Shown here: positions 7,951 to 16,368 of the stretch, one piece after another
Numbering within the stretch: position 1 is the stretch's first letter
Layout: each line of letters starts with the position of its first letter
DNA from: Bog-257 sp963846715
GTDB taxonomy: Bacteria > Acidobacteriota > Terriglobia > Terriglobales > Acidobacteriaceae
Direction: 5' to 3'
Length of the DNA: 64,000 nt
Assembly: GCA_963846715.1 (NCBI GenBank)
Contig: CAWJXA010000013.1
Location: forward strand, 124,001-188,000
Notes under the pieces: model-generated
Database searches by the model: none
Told to the model about the DNA's origin: nothing
The model's input: the letters and a program-made list of their open reading frames with translations, nothing else
Translations under genes and position numbers: made by a program

Positions 7951-8526
7951 CAGATGTATCCGATTTGTACGGGCAGTGCGGCGCTTCATTCAGCGCCGCG
8001 TTTACCTCGGCCAAGCAACCGGGAAGTGCTCTGGAGCGATTCCGCAGTGGCTGCATCGGTTTTGAAAGGGCACGCCTTCAGAGGCTGCTGAAAAACAACC
8101 TACTGACAACAGTCCGGGTAGTGCGGGCCTTCCAGGCCCGCGTTCACCGGGTGTTATGAAGAGGGCTTTAGCCCCGGAGGTACCTCGTCCAAAGCCGCTA
8201 AAATAGCCTCTTTTGTGCAATGTCCCCAGGCCTGAAGGCCGTTTCACGGTACTCGCTTGACGCGGCGCTGAAGCGCCGCACTACCCGAACTCGCTCCGGA
8301 AAAGACTTTTTCAGCAGCCTCTTCAGTCGTGGCGATAAGTCATTTATTTGTTCGCTTCGAGCGGGCTTCAGCGCGCGGGAGACCTGTTTTTCTGCCTTTT
8401 TCAGCAGCCTCTTCGGGCGTGCCGAAAAGCCAGCGGGAATTGACCGGCCTAAGCGATTTTTCTTCTTGCCTTATACGCGGGCCTGAACGCCCGCACTACC
8501 CGTACGAACGAATACACCAATCCGCG
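7951..8526. mobile_element. Composite MITE-like hairpin element
   Basis: The left end (7951-8020: GATGTATCCGATTTGTACGG...GCAGTGCGG then a CTTCATTCAG hairpin) matches the right end of the element at 63084-63271, inverted. The right end (8449-8526, with GATTTTTCTTCTTG and CGCACTACCCGTACG) matches its left end. Between them, 8062-8334 is a relative of the element at 56848-57131; bases 8178-8236 look identical to the complement of 56954-57013. TTTTTCAGCAGCCTCTTC occurs twice (from about 8309 and 8397). There is no transposase. It fills the whole gap between the genes ending at 7924 and 8615. Confidence 0.75.
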
Positions 8527-8614
8527 AAGTGCCCTAGTGTCCTTGCAGCAACCGGGCAGGTGGACGAGAAGTCTACCTGCCCGGCTGAGTAATCTCCGGA
8601 ACTACATTTCCGTT

Positions 8615-9839
8615 CTAGGGAGCAAAGTAGGCCGAGACATCCAGCAGCAGTTGCGTGAGGCTGGATGCATAAGCATCGATGGAGCCATTCGTCGTGGTTA
8701 CGATCGCCATGTTGTTGGTGATGTATCCATCCGGTGCGTTCAGTGTGGAGACCACCGGCTGCTGTACGCCATCAGGCCACAACGTCAGATAGCCCAAGGG
8801 TCCCTGAGGGAGCACGGTAGCGTTCAGCACATAAGCCTGTGCCGATGCCGGGAGCCCGCATGGACTACTGACCACCGGCACCACAATCATCCCGCTGAAA
8901 GCCCCGCTTCCCTGACGAGTATCCAGTACACGGCAGGGGGTGGTCACATAGAGGGACAACGCATTCTGACCACCCGAAGGAGCGAAGTAGCCATTGATGT
9001 CGATGATCACGTTAGTGTCGTTAGTCGGGTAAACAGCAACGTCCCCACCCACGCCCGCAGCCACGATCGCGGCGTTGGCTACGACAGTTCCGGTTGTGTC
9101 ATTGAGGGTGGAAACCGCAGGTGGGGTTCCGCTTGCGTTAGCCGGGAATACCGTCAGGTAGGACAACCTGCCGGCGGGCAGAGCGGTGACGTTGAGCGAA
9201 TACACTTTGGCCGTTGCCGGAACGTTACAAGAACCCGCTATTGTGTGGTCTGTTGTCATCCCGCCTGGAATCGGGCCATGTCCACCGTATTGTGGCCGCG
9301 TGTCCCAGACACGGCAGGGAGACACAGGATAAAACGTAAGCGACCCGACTTTTGCCGGTGCGAAATAGCCATTCACGTCGATTAAAACATTCGTCGTGTC
9401 ACTGGCGTAGACGCTCACGCCGCCGCCCATGGTGCCCGCCGCCACGATGGCCGCATCGGCTTTGACTCGGCCATCCACCGAATTCAAAGTTGAGACCACG
9501 GGCTGTTGTGTTCCGGTGGGCCATACTGTCAGATACCGCAGGCTTCCCTTGGGCACGACGGTAATATTTAATGAGAAAGCGGTAGCGCCAAGGGGAACAT
9601 GGCAGGTGCTCTGTCCAATCGGGAAGTTCCGGCCCGGGGCGCCGCCTTGAATTGGCGGACCGCCAAAATTTCCATCTGCCAGTCGCGTGTCCACTACCCG
9701 GCACGGAGGCAAGGGAATGAACTGGTACGGCAACGGGAGCGGGGGCTGGGTCGGTCTGATCTTGCGCGACCACCAACATCGCTGACAGGGCGAGAGCGAG
9801 CAGGACGAGTAACCTTACGAAACGGCAGGTAGTTTGCAT
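8615..9839 (-). CDS. Secreted three-repeat (PCRxxDTR/GYFAP) surface protein, frameshifted
   Basis: Three tandem repeats of about 120 aa, each starting PCRV(V/W/L)DTR and ending DV/I-x-GYFAP (last copy VSAYFAP), with a central YSLNxTxLPxGxLxYLTxxP block. Such repeats are typical of predicted extracellular proteins in Acidobacteria; binding role unknown. The 372-codon frame begins only at TTG 9733 without a signal peptide. In the next frame ATG 9839 gives a good signal peptide (MQTTCRFVRLLVLLALALSA...VVAQDQTDPAP). Removing one base from the G run at 9741-9745 (C run in the gene) joins the two as AQDQTDPAPLPLPYQF, so the intact gene runs 9839 to 8615 with a +1 slip. This is either a sequencing error or homopolymer phase switching. 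Confidence 0.75.
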
Positions 9840-10326
9840 GCGATATCTCCACAATTTTTTGGGCAGACGGGGCTTAGTTTCGCCCGCCCTGTTACAGCGG
9901 CCCGGCCAGCGCATCTTCGCTTCACAGTAAGCTCAGTACGCGTCGCCAGCACAAGCCGCTAGCGGTTAATTGTTGGGAGTTACAGCAGAATTCTGGTGCC
10001 ACCCCGGAGTCGCCGTTGGTTTTGTCCACGGCTGGAATGACCCATACTAAACCTGTTCTCGTATCTGCACAAAAAAAGAGACAACATTTTCGGCCATGCG
10101 CACTCCACAATTTCGCGGTCTGCATAGCCCGCGCACCCGAATGGCTCCTTCCTGGCCAGCATTTTCTGCTCGCGCCGAACCGTTGAAAGCGCCGCTTCGG
10201 CCCCGAGAAGCGCGCCGTCCCAAAAGCCCTCTGAAGCTCGGCACTGCACCCAGCAAACCCGCAGTTCTCCCTCGCATCCTACACATAGTCAGGCAGTAGT
10301 AAATCCACGCCACTCAGGGAGGAATT
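9840..10326. other. Intergenic region, nothing recognised
   Basis: 487 bases between divergent genes. Reading frames here are arginine-rich shadows without ribosome sites or family motifs. It should contain promoters for both flanking genes, but I cannot place them with confidence. An A7 run occurs near 10070. Confidence 0.4.
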
Positions 10327-10899
10327 TTGAGCAAGCAGAGCACAACCACACGAAGCATGATGATTGCGATAGTCACCGTAGCCTTAATCGCGATGTTCAC
10401 ATTGGTAGGGTGCAATCGGGAGAGCCAGCATCCCGACGTGAAATACGCCGTCGACACCGCGATGACTAGCCACAGTTTAGGTGTAGTGAAGGTTTCTCAA
10501 GACCGCGATAAGGGTGTCTTAACTCTCACTGGCGACGTCGAATCAGCCGACCAAAAAGCAGAGGCCGAAAGCGTTGCCAAGCAGACCGCTCCCGGCTATG
10601 CCATCTCCAACGAGCTCGGGATTCGTCCCGTGGGTGCAGAGAGCCAGGCCAAGGCTATCGATTCCAACCTGGATAGCGCCATCCAGGACAACTACAAGGC
10701 GGCGCTGAAGGCACACAAGAACCTGGACGATCAAAGCATCTCGTACGACGCCAAGAATGGAACCCTGGTGCTGAAGGGGAGTGTTAAGACTGCGGCGCAG
10801 AAGAGCGAAGCCACCATGCTCGCTAAGAACGTTCCCAACGTCAAAGAGGTGGTTAACGAAATCGAGGTGAAAGCAGATAAGAGTTCAACTGCCCAGTAA
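10327..10899 (+). CDS. Two-BON-domain lipoprotein
   Basis: 190 aa. The N-terminus has a hydrophobic segment and lipobox LVGC (cysteine near residue 29), so it is probably a lipoprotein. Two BON domains follow (about 38-100 and 108-182), recognisable by LTLTGDVESADQK...A and LVLKGSVKTAAQKSEA...VPNVKEVVNEIEV. BON domains bind phospholipid, and OsmY-like proteins protect the envelope under stress. Start is TTG 10327 with GGGAGG at 10317-10322. The next in-frame ATG (10360) has no comparable site. A second BON protein lies at 31880-32380. Confidence 0.85.
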   Translation: MSKQSTTTRSMMIAIVTVALIAMFTLVGCNRESQHPDVKYAVDTAMTSHSLGVVKVSQDRDKGVLTLTGDVESADQKAEAESVAKQTAPGYAISNELGIRPVGAESQAKAIDSNLDSAIQDNYKAALKAHKNLDDQSISYDAKNGTLVLKGSVKTAAQKSEATMLAKNVPNVKEVVNEIEVKADKSSTAQ

Positions 10900-10961
10900 T
10901 CCGGGTACGATTGCTTTCTTTATTGCGACCTTCGCCCACAAGGAATGAGAGCTCACTGGGC

Positions 10962-10993
10962 TTCCCGCCGCAGTTGCTGATCTGCGGCGGGAA
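10962..10993 (+). terminator. Strong hairpin after BON lipoprotein gene
   Basis: TTCCCGCCGCAG, an eight-base loop, then CTGCGGCGGGAA: a perfect twelve-pair stem 63 bases after the stop. No T run follows, but the place between convergent genes suggests termination. Confidence 0.55.
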
Positions 10994-11011
10994 ACCGAAG
11001 CCCGAAACGCT

Positions 11012-11860
11012 TCAGCTATTGAGCCTAATTGCGCACGGGGCCGAAACAATCCCATATTTCTCCTCGAGAAATTTCTGCAGTTTTGTTGGCAAAACAGCGG
11101 CCAGTTCCTGCCAGGTAAGAATAGCCAGGCGTGACTTGAGATCGCACCCGCGTACAGCACACACAACGCGGTACCAAGCTTCCTTCAAATCCGTGCGGCG
11201 TCCGTCACATAAAACCAGAAAGGTCCGCTGACCATGATGTGCAGCCAGAACTCCGCGAATCAGCTGGTAGGAATGGAATACACCGTCCGCGATGGGCAGG
11301 GCGTCCGCATCGAACACGGCGTCAAAGTCTTTATATCGCGCTACCAAACCGGGCCGAGCATTTTGAAAACCAGTTTCCGTCAGCTTTGCTTCAACGAAGA
11401 GATGGTCCAGGCTCATATCGATTTCTGTTCGATCAGCCAGTCCTCTGGCCAAGGGTATACCAGGCTTAACTCCAAATTGAGGCCGGACTCCCGGGTTGGT
11501 CCCAAGGAGAGAACACAACGCCCTCCGATGGGTCACGCCCGGATAACAGAAGATATTCATGAGCAGCGCATCGGAACTAACGGCGCAATCAAGTTCCTGG
11601 CGGGTTCGGTCGTTCGAACGCGCTACTCTCCTGCTCGCCGTGTAGCACTTCTTCAGACGGCGTCGCCAGTCGGGAGAAGCGCAAATGCGACGGTACGACG
11701 CGGGAAGAAAATTGCCATGCTCACCATGCACTTCCTGGTATAAAACGCTGGGAATGGCGCTGAAGGTCGATTCATGAACCATGGCTTCTGCCAATTTCAG
11801 GTTGCGCGAACTCAGTTCACGACGCAGTTCTACTGCGAATAGTCTCGCGGGATATGCCAT
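11012..11860 (-). CDS. Putative PD-(D/E)XK nuclease, unknown family
   Basis: 282 aa, soluble. Residues 145-160 read TEIDMSLDHLFVEAKL: Asp148 followed eight residues later by Glu-Ala-Lys (157-159), preceded by hydrophobic strands. This is the arrangement of a PD-(D/E)XK catalytic core. A later segment (LAILTWQELAAVLP) recalls the end of predicted restriction-like endonucleases of the PGN_0703 type. I infer nuclease fold, not specificity; no methylase is nearby. ATG 11860 has GGAG seven bases upstream. A TATAAT box at 11921-11926 and an 18-base motif shared with the recA promoter precede it, so damage-induced expression is possible. Confidence 0.55.
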   Translation of the reverse strand: MAYPARLFAVELRRELSSRNLKLAEAMVHESTFSAIPSVLYQEVHGEHGNFLPASYRRICASPDWRRRLKKCYTASRRVARSNDRTRQELDCAVSSDALLMNIFCYPGVTHRRALCSLLGTNPGVRPQFGVKPGIPLARGLADRTEIDMSLDHLFVEAKLTETGFQNARPGLVARYKDFDAVFDADALPIADGVFHSYQLIRGVLAAHHGQRTFLVLCDGRRTDLKEAWYRVVCAVRGCDLKSRLAILTWQELAAVLPTKLQKFLEEKYGIVSAPCAIRLNS

Positions 11861-11920
11861 GACGCGACTCCTTACCGTAATCCCGAAGCAATCTAAAATG
11901 GCGACTTCAACGTGGACGCC

Positions 11921-11952
11921 ATTATAGCCTCGTTGTTCGCTTTTTATTCGCT
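11921..11952 (-). promoter_or_regulatory. Promoter with recA-shared motif upstream of nuclease gene
   Basis: Read on the minus strand, TATAAT (11926-11921) lies 61 bases before the start codon. Bases 11935-11952 (GTTCGCTTTTTATTCGCT on the plus strand) cover the -35 position and are identical to 51036-51053 in front of recA. Read as GAAT-N7-GAAC it resembles direct-repeat LexA boxes of alphaproteobacteria, which are GAAC-N7-GAAC. Confidence 0.5.
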
Positions 11953-12195
11953 AGAAAACCACAAGCAAATAGGCCCGATGGTAAGGCGAGTAAGAGAGGT
12001 CGTCGGGCCAGCGCCAACGAATGGAAGGCCCAATTCGCTGAGATGAAGAATTGCACTCCTCGAACGCGCCACGGTGACCTGCGACACAGACAGATGTTCT
12101 TCGTGAGGCCTATCTTGGCGATACCGTGAGCGCGCGTGCCGGCAACTCCCCGCCGGAGACCGCCTCGCGCGAACCGCAAACATCCGAGGTGCGAA

Positions 12196-13644
12196 ATGGA
12201 TGCTCGGCTGGTGAACGAATTTCGTTCCATCGTTGGAGATGCCGGTCTGGTTAGTGGCCCCGAGCAACTCCGTACCTACGAATGCGACGGCCTTACCCTC
12301 TTCCGGGTGGTTCCCGACCTGGTTTTGCTCCCATCATCCGCGCAAGAGATGCAGCGCATTGTGAGAGTGTGCCATCGCGAGCGAATCCCGTTCGTTGCAC
12401 GCGGAGCAGGGACAGGATTGAGCGGCGGGGCCTTGCCTGTGAAAGGTGGCGTGGTAATCGGTGTCTCGAGGATGAATCGCATTCTTGAGGTTGATATACC
12501 GAACGCCCGGGTGGTGGTCGAACCCGGGGTCACGAATTCCGCCATAACCGCGGCGGTTTCGCCGCACGGCTACTTTTACGCGCCTGACCCGTCCTCGCAA
12601 GTGGTCTGCACCGTAGGCGGCAACGTGGCGGAAAATTCCGGTGGCGCGCACTGCTTCAAGTACGGTGTGACCACTACCTACATCCTGGCCCTTGACGTGG
12701 TCCTGTCCGACGGTTCCCTGGTCCAGCTGGGCGGCACCACCCTTGATTATCCGGGCTACGACGTTGTGGGAGCCTTCGTGGGTTCGGAAGGAACCTTCGG
12801 CATCCTTACCAAGATCACTTTGCGCATCATTAAGAAACCCGAAGCCACCCAAACCTTGATGGCAGCCTTCAATTCGACCCGCGAGGCAGGATCAGCCGTA
12901 AGCAGCATCATCGCTTCGGGAATGTTCCCTGCGGCCATGGAAATAATGGACCGGCTTGCGCTGGAGGCGGCCGAGGCAGCGGTGCACCCCAACTATCCCA
13001 ACTGTCAGGCGCTATTGCTGGTAGAACTCGACGGATCACCCTGCGAAGTCGAGCTGCTGATGGAAAAAGTGGGGCCAATGTGCAAATCGTGCGGGGCCTG
13101 GGAAATCCGCCTGGCGAAGTCCGAACCGGAACGTATGGCCGTTTGGAAAGGGCGCAAGGCGGCATTCGCCGCGGTGGGGCGTATCTCTCCCAATTACCTG
13201 GTGCAGGATGGGGTCATCCCGCGTACAGCATTGCCCACGGTTCTGACTGAGATTGAGCGCTTGAGCGCTGAAGCCGGCCTGCGGGTAGCGAATGTTTTTC
13301 ATGCCGGCGATGGAAACCTTCACCCGCTGGTGCTGTATGACCGTCGGATTGCGGGCCAGGAGCAGCGGGCTATGACGCTAGCCGAAGATATCTTACGGCT
13401 CTGTGTAGAGGCGGGCGGATCCATTACCGGAGAGCATGGTATCGGCGAGGAAAAGAAGCACTTCATGCCGGTTATGTTCTCCGCAGCGGACCTCAACGCG
13501 ATGCAGCGCCTGCGCTCGGCCTTTGATCCTGATGACCTTTGCAACCCAACCAAGATGTTTCCGGGCACCGATGCCAATTTGCAAAAACCAATCGCTTACG
13601 AGCCACACCCCATCGAGGTAGCCGGGTTGGCCCAGAGGTACTAG
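12196..13644 (+). CDS. glcD: Glycolate oxidase subunit GlcD (FAD-binding)
   Basis: 482 aa. FAD-binding type 4 (PCMH) domain with RGAGTGLSGGALP near 74-86, VGGNVAENSGGAHCFKYG near 142-159 and GxFVGSEGTFGI near 196-207, then a C-terminal FAD-oxidase domain with NVFHAGDGNLHPL and ITGEHGIGEEK. GlcD oxidises glycolate to glyoxylate together with GlcE and GlcF at the membrane. Start is ATG 12196 with GAGGT five bases upstream; a longer in-frame reading from 12136 has no such site. D-lactate dehydrogenase is the main alternative substrate reading, but the three-subunit operon favours glycolate. Confidence 0.9.
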   Translation: MDARLVNEFRSIVGDAGLVSGPEQLRTYECDGLTLFRVVPDLVLLPSSAQEMQRIVRVCHRERIPFVARGAGTGLSGGALPVKGGVVIGVSRMNRILEVDIPNARVVVEPGVTNSAITAAVSPHGYFYAPDPSSQVVCTVGGNVAENSGGAHCFKYGVTTTYILALDVVLSDGSLVQLGGTTLDYPGYDVVGAFVGSEGTFGILTKITLRIIKKPEATQTLMAAFNSTREAGSAVSSIIASGMFPAAMEIMDRLALEAAEAAVHPNYPNCQALLLVELDGSPCEVELLMEKVGPMCKSCGAWEIRLAKSEPERMAVWKGRKAAFAAVGRISPNYLVQDGVIPRTALPTVLTEIERLSAEAGLRVANVFHAGDGNLHPLVLYDRRIAGQEQRAMTLAEDILRLCVEAGGSITGEHGIGEEKKHFMPVMFSAADLNAMQRLRSAFDPDDLCNPTKMFPGTDANLQKPIAYEPHPIEVAGLAQRY

Positions 13645-13715
13645 CGCCCGAGCCACGCAGCCCGGCTGTGGTTCGCGAAGGCGCAGGCGATGATCAAAGC
13701 CCACTGGAGCAGAAC

Positions 13716-14987
13716 ATGAGTGCAACTCTAAACCAGATAGACCAGGCGTGGACCGAACTGAATGCGATCGCAGGCGGGCTGATGCGACCCGCGACCATGA
13801 GCGACGCGGTCGATGGAATGCAACCCTCGGGCGTGATTGCTCCGGCTACCACCCAGGAGGTCGCCGAGGTCCTGCGTTACTGCAATGCCACCGGTCTGGC
13901 GGTCATACCGCGAGGCGGAGGCACCAAGCTGTGGTTAGGCGATCGTCCACAGAAGGCAGACTTTGTCTTGTCCATGGAGCGCCTCAATCAGGTGATTGAG
14001 CACGCCGCAGGTGACATGACAGCGACGGTCGAGGCGGGATGCACGATCGACAATTTTCAGCGAACGCTCAAGGAACATGGTCAGCGATTGGCAGCGGACC
14101 CGATGTGGCCCGAAGCATCAACGGTCGGGGGGTTACTGGCGACTGCCGAGAGTGGAACGTTGCGGATTCGCTATGGCGCGGTTCGCGACCTGGTCCTCGG
14201 TCTGGAGCTGGTGCTGGCCGACGGCAGCGTGGTGAAGGCGGGAGGCAAGGTGGTCAAGAATGTGGCCGGCTATGATCTCACCAAGCTGGCCATCGGTTCG
14301 CTGGGAACGCTCGGCGTGATCACTCGTGCGGTCTTTCGCCTGCATCCGATTCCGGTTGCCACCGCGACTTACAGCACATCATTGCCGACAGCCTCCGCGG
14401 CCAGCAAGCTCGTACTTGCCATTTTGAACTCGCAACTGGTTTACACCGGCCTGCAGGTTCGCGCCACTCGAGCTGACGCCTTCGCGGTCGACGTTCGGTT
14501 TGAAGGTATTCCCGAATCACTCCAGGACCAGTTTCTGAAGCTGAACCAGGTCGCAGGCTTAGCTGCATTTTCCAGTGCGGGCGAAGTGTGGGCAGCGCGG
14601 CAGGAGCTTTTCGATGGTGCAACTAGTTCGATGATCTGTAAGTGCAGCGTCTTGCCTGCTCAAATTGGATCGCTCTGCGATGCAATATTCCGCCAGGCTG
14701 ATTCAGTTAAAGCCTCAGCCAACCTGGTAGCACAGGGTACCGGCATTGTAGAGATGCGTTTAGATGCAGATGGGCCGGCGCCTCTGGCCAAAGCGCTGCA
14801 TGGATTGCGCGCCAAAGTACAGGGCCTGCAAGGAACGCTGATCGTGCAGCGGTGCCCCATGGCAATGAAGGAAGGCCTGGATGTATGGGGCCCCATAGGT
14901 GACGCTCTACCGTTAATGCATGAAATTAAGAAGAAATTTGACCCGGCGCGGATTCTAAATCCGGGCCGCTTCGTGGGGGCAATATGA
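13716..14987 (+). CDS. glcE: Glycolate oxidase subunit GlcE
   Basis: 423 aa from ATG 13716, which has GGAG six bases upstream; the open frame extends back into glcD but without support. Second FAD-binding type 4 subunit: VIPRGGGTKLWLG near 63-75, then ASTVGGLLATAESGTLRIRYG and KVVKNVAGYDLTKLAIGS, as in GlcE. It lacks the long C-terminal FAD-oxidase domain of GlcD and ends with FDPARILNPGRF. It overlaps glcF by four bases (ATGA), so translation is probably coupled. Confidence 0.9.
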   Translation: MSATLNQIDQAWTELNAIAGGLMRPATMSDAVDGMQPSGVIAPATTQEVAEVLRYCNATGLAVIPRGGGTKLWLGDRPQKADFVLSMERLNQVIEHAAGDMTATVEAGCTIDNFQRTLKEHGQRLAADPMWPEASTVGGLLATAESGTLRIRYGAVRDLVLGLELVLADGSVVKAGGKVVKNVAGYDLTKLAIGSLGTLGVITRAVFRLHPIPVATATYSTSLPTASAASKLVLAILNSQLVYTGLQVRATRADAFAVDVRFEGIPESLQDQFLKLNQVAGLAAFSSAGEVWAARQELFDGATSSMICKCSVLPAQIGSLCDAIFRQADSVKASANLVAQGTGIVEMRLDADGPAPLAKALHGLRAKVQGLQGTLIVQRCPMAMKEGLDVWGPIGDALPLMHEIKKKFDPARILNPGRFVGAI

Positions 14988-16318
14988 TGGATCAAGCCGT
15001 CGCAACCCCAGTGAATCTGAACCGCGCAGTTTTTGATGCCCAGCACCCGCCAGCCGCCGAACTCCTGAACTCCTGCGTGCATTGCGGCTTTTGCCTTCAG
15101 AACTGCCCTACCTACACCCTGTGGGGCAAGGAGGCGGACTCCCCACGTGGCCGTATTCACCTTATGAACATGGCTATCGACGGTGAGGTGGAATTGACCG
15201 AACTGTACGCCTCACATTTCGACCACTGCCTGGGATGCTTTGCGTGTGTGACGTCCTGTCCATCCGGGATCAAGTACGACAAACTGATCGGAGCCATGCG
15301 TGGGCAAGTCGAGCGACTGTATCGCCGGCCACTGAAAGAGCGCGCACTGCGGCGCATGATAGCCGCGGTCTTCAGTCGTCCCGCGCGTTTGCGAAAGCTG
15401 GCGGTCGCCCTTCGTGCCTATCAGCGTCTAGGTCTGCAGCGGCTGTCTCGCGCATTGCACGTGACTTCGCTGCTGCCGCCCAGCTTGCGCGCCATGGAAC
15501 AGTTGTTGCCTGATCTTTTGAGCCACGATACGGCAGCCGTCTTGCCGCCACGTATCGCTCCTGAGGGCGAGAAGCGCCGTACGGTAGCCATGGTCACGGG
15601 ATGCGTGCAGAGTGTGTTCATGGGCCAGGTTAACGCGGCCACCGCTCGCGTTTTGGCGGCGGAGGGCTGTGAGGTGCTAGTGCCGTCTGGCCAAGGCTGC
15701 TGCGGCGCCATGCTGATGGATCTGGGGCAGGAAGACGAAGCTCTGGACATGGCTCGCAAAATGATCGATTTGTTTGAGACGTCACCGGTCGACACGATTG
15801 TGATGAACGCCGCCGGGTGTGGAGCAACGCTAAAGGACTATGGTTATCTGCTGCGCGATGATCCCGCGTACTCTGCTCGCGCCCTGGCCTTCTCCGCGAA
15901 ATGCAAGGATGTATCCGAGGTTCTGGCGGAGTTGCCGCCGCGCGCGCGTCGTGGCCCGATGACTTTGCGGGTTGGGTTCCATGATCCCTGCCACCTGCAG
16001 CATGCGCAAGGACTGCACGAGCAACCTCGTGCCGCGCTGCGGACCATCCCCGGATTGGAATTGTTGGAGCTCCCCGAAGCTGCGCTGTGCTGCGGCTCGG
16101 CCGGTATCTACAATCTAGTGCAACCGGAGACGGCCCATGAACTGGGGAAGCGCAAGGTCGAGAAAATTGTCTCCACCCCTGCACAAGTGGTTGCGACCGG
16201 CAATCCTGGTTGTCAGTTGCAAATCGGCGCCCTGTTGAATGAAAAAGGAAGTCCATTGCCGGTGATGCACTATATCGAACTGCTTGACGCTTCCATCTCG
16301 GCGGGGAAGAGCTTGTAA
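14984..16318 (+). CDS. glcF: Glycolate oxidase iron-sulfur subunit GlcF
   Basis: 444 aa. Two 4Fe-4S motifs near the N-terminus (CVHCGFCLQNCP near 30-41 and CLGCFACVTSCPSG near 83-96), then two cysteine-rich CCG domains (GQGCCGAM near 230, DPCHLQHAQ and CCGSAGIYN further on). The protein carries electrons from the flavin subunits GlcD/GlcE toward the respiratory chain. It overlaps glcE by ATGA. There is no glcC regulator or glycolate permease beside the operon. The downstream gene is convergent. Confidence 0.92.
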   Translation: MMDQAVATPVNLNRAVFDAQHPPAAELLNSCVHCGFCLQNCPTYTLWGKEADSPRGRIHLMNMAIDGEVELTELYASHFDHCLGCFACVTSCPSGIKYDKLIGAMRGQVERLYRRPLKERALRRMIAAVFSRPARLRKLAVALRAYQRLGLQRLSRALHVTSLLPPSLRAMEQLLPDLLSHDTAAVLPPRIAPEGEKRRTVAMVTGCVQSVFMGQVNAATARVLAAEGCEVLVPSGQGCCGAMLMDLGQEDEALDMARKMIDLFETSPVDTIVMNAAGCGATLKDYGYLLRDDPAYSARALAFSAKCKDVSEVLAELPPRARRGPMTLRVGFHDPCHLQHAQGLHEQPRAALRTIPGLELLELPEAALCCGSAGIYNLVQPETAHELGKRKVEKIVSTPAQVVATGNPGCQLQIGALLNEKGSPLPVMHYIELLDASISAGKSL

Positions 16319-16368
16319 ACGAATCATCCGCGGGCGGCTCTGGTTTTCGTTCGAAGCGGGCAGCAGTT

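Noticed and set aside
7951..8526. Possible CRISPR array from repeated hairpins
   Set aside because: Repeats differ in length and sequence, spacing is irregular and no cas genes are near.
8537..9385. 282-codon plus-strand ORF
   Set aside because: It lies opposite the repeat surface protein, whose three repeats are clear. The plus-strand translation is Arg/Ser-rich with no domain.
12136..12195. Longer N-terminus for glcD
   Set aside because: The extra 20 codons are Arg/Pro-rich, have no ribosome site and do not match the GlcD family, whereas GAGGT precedes ATG 12196.
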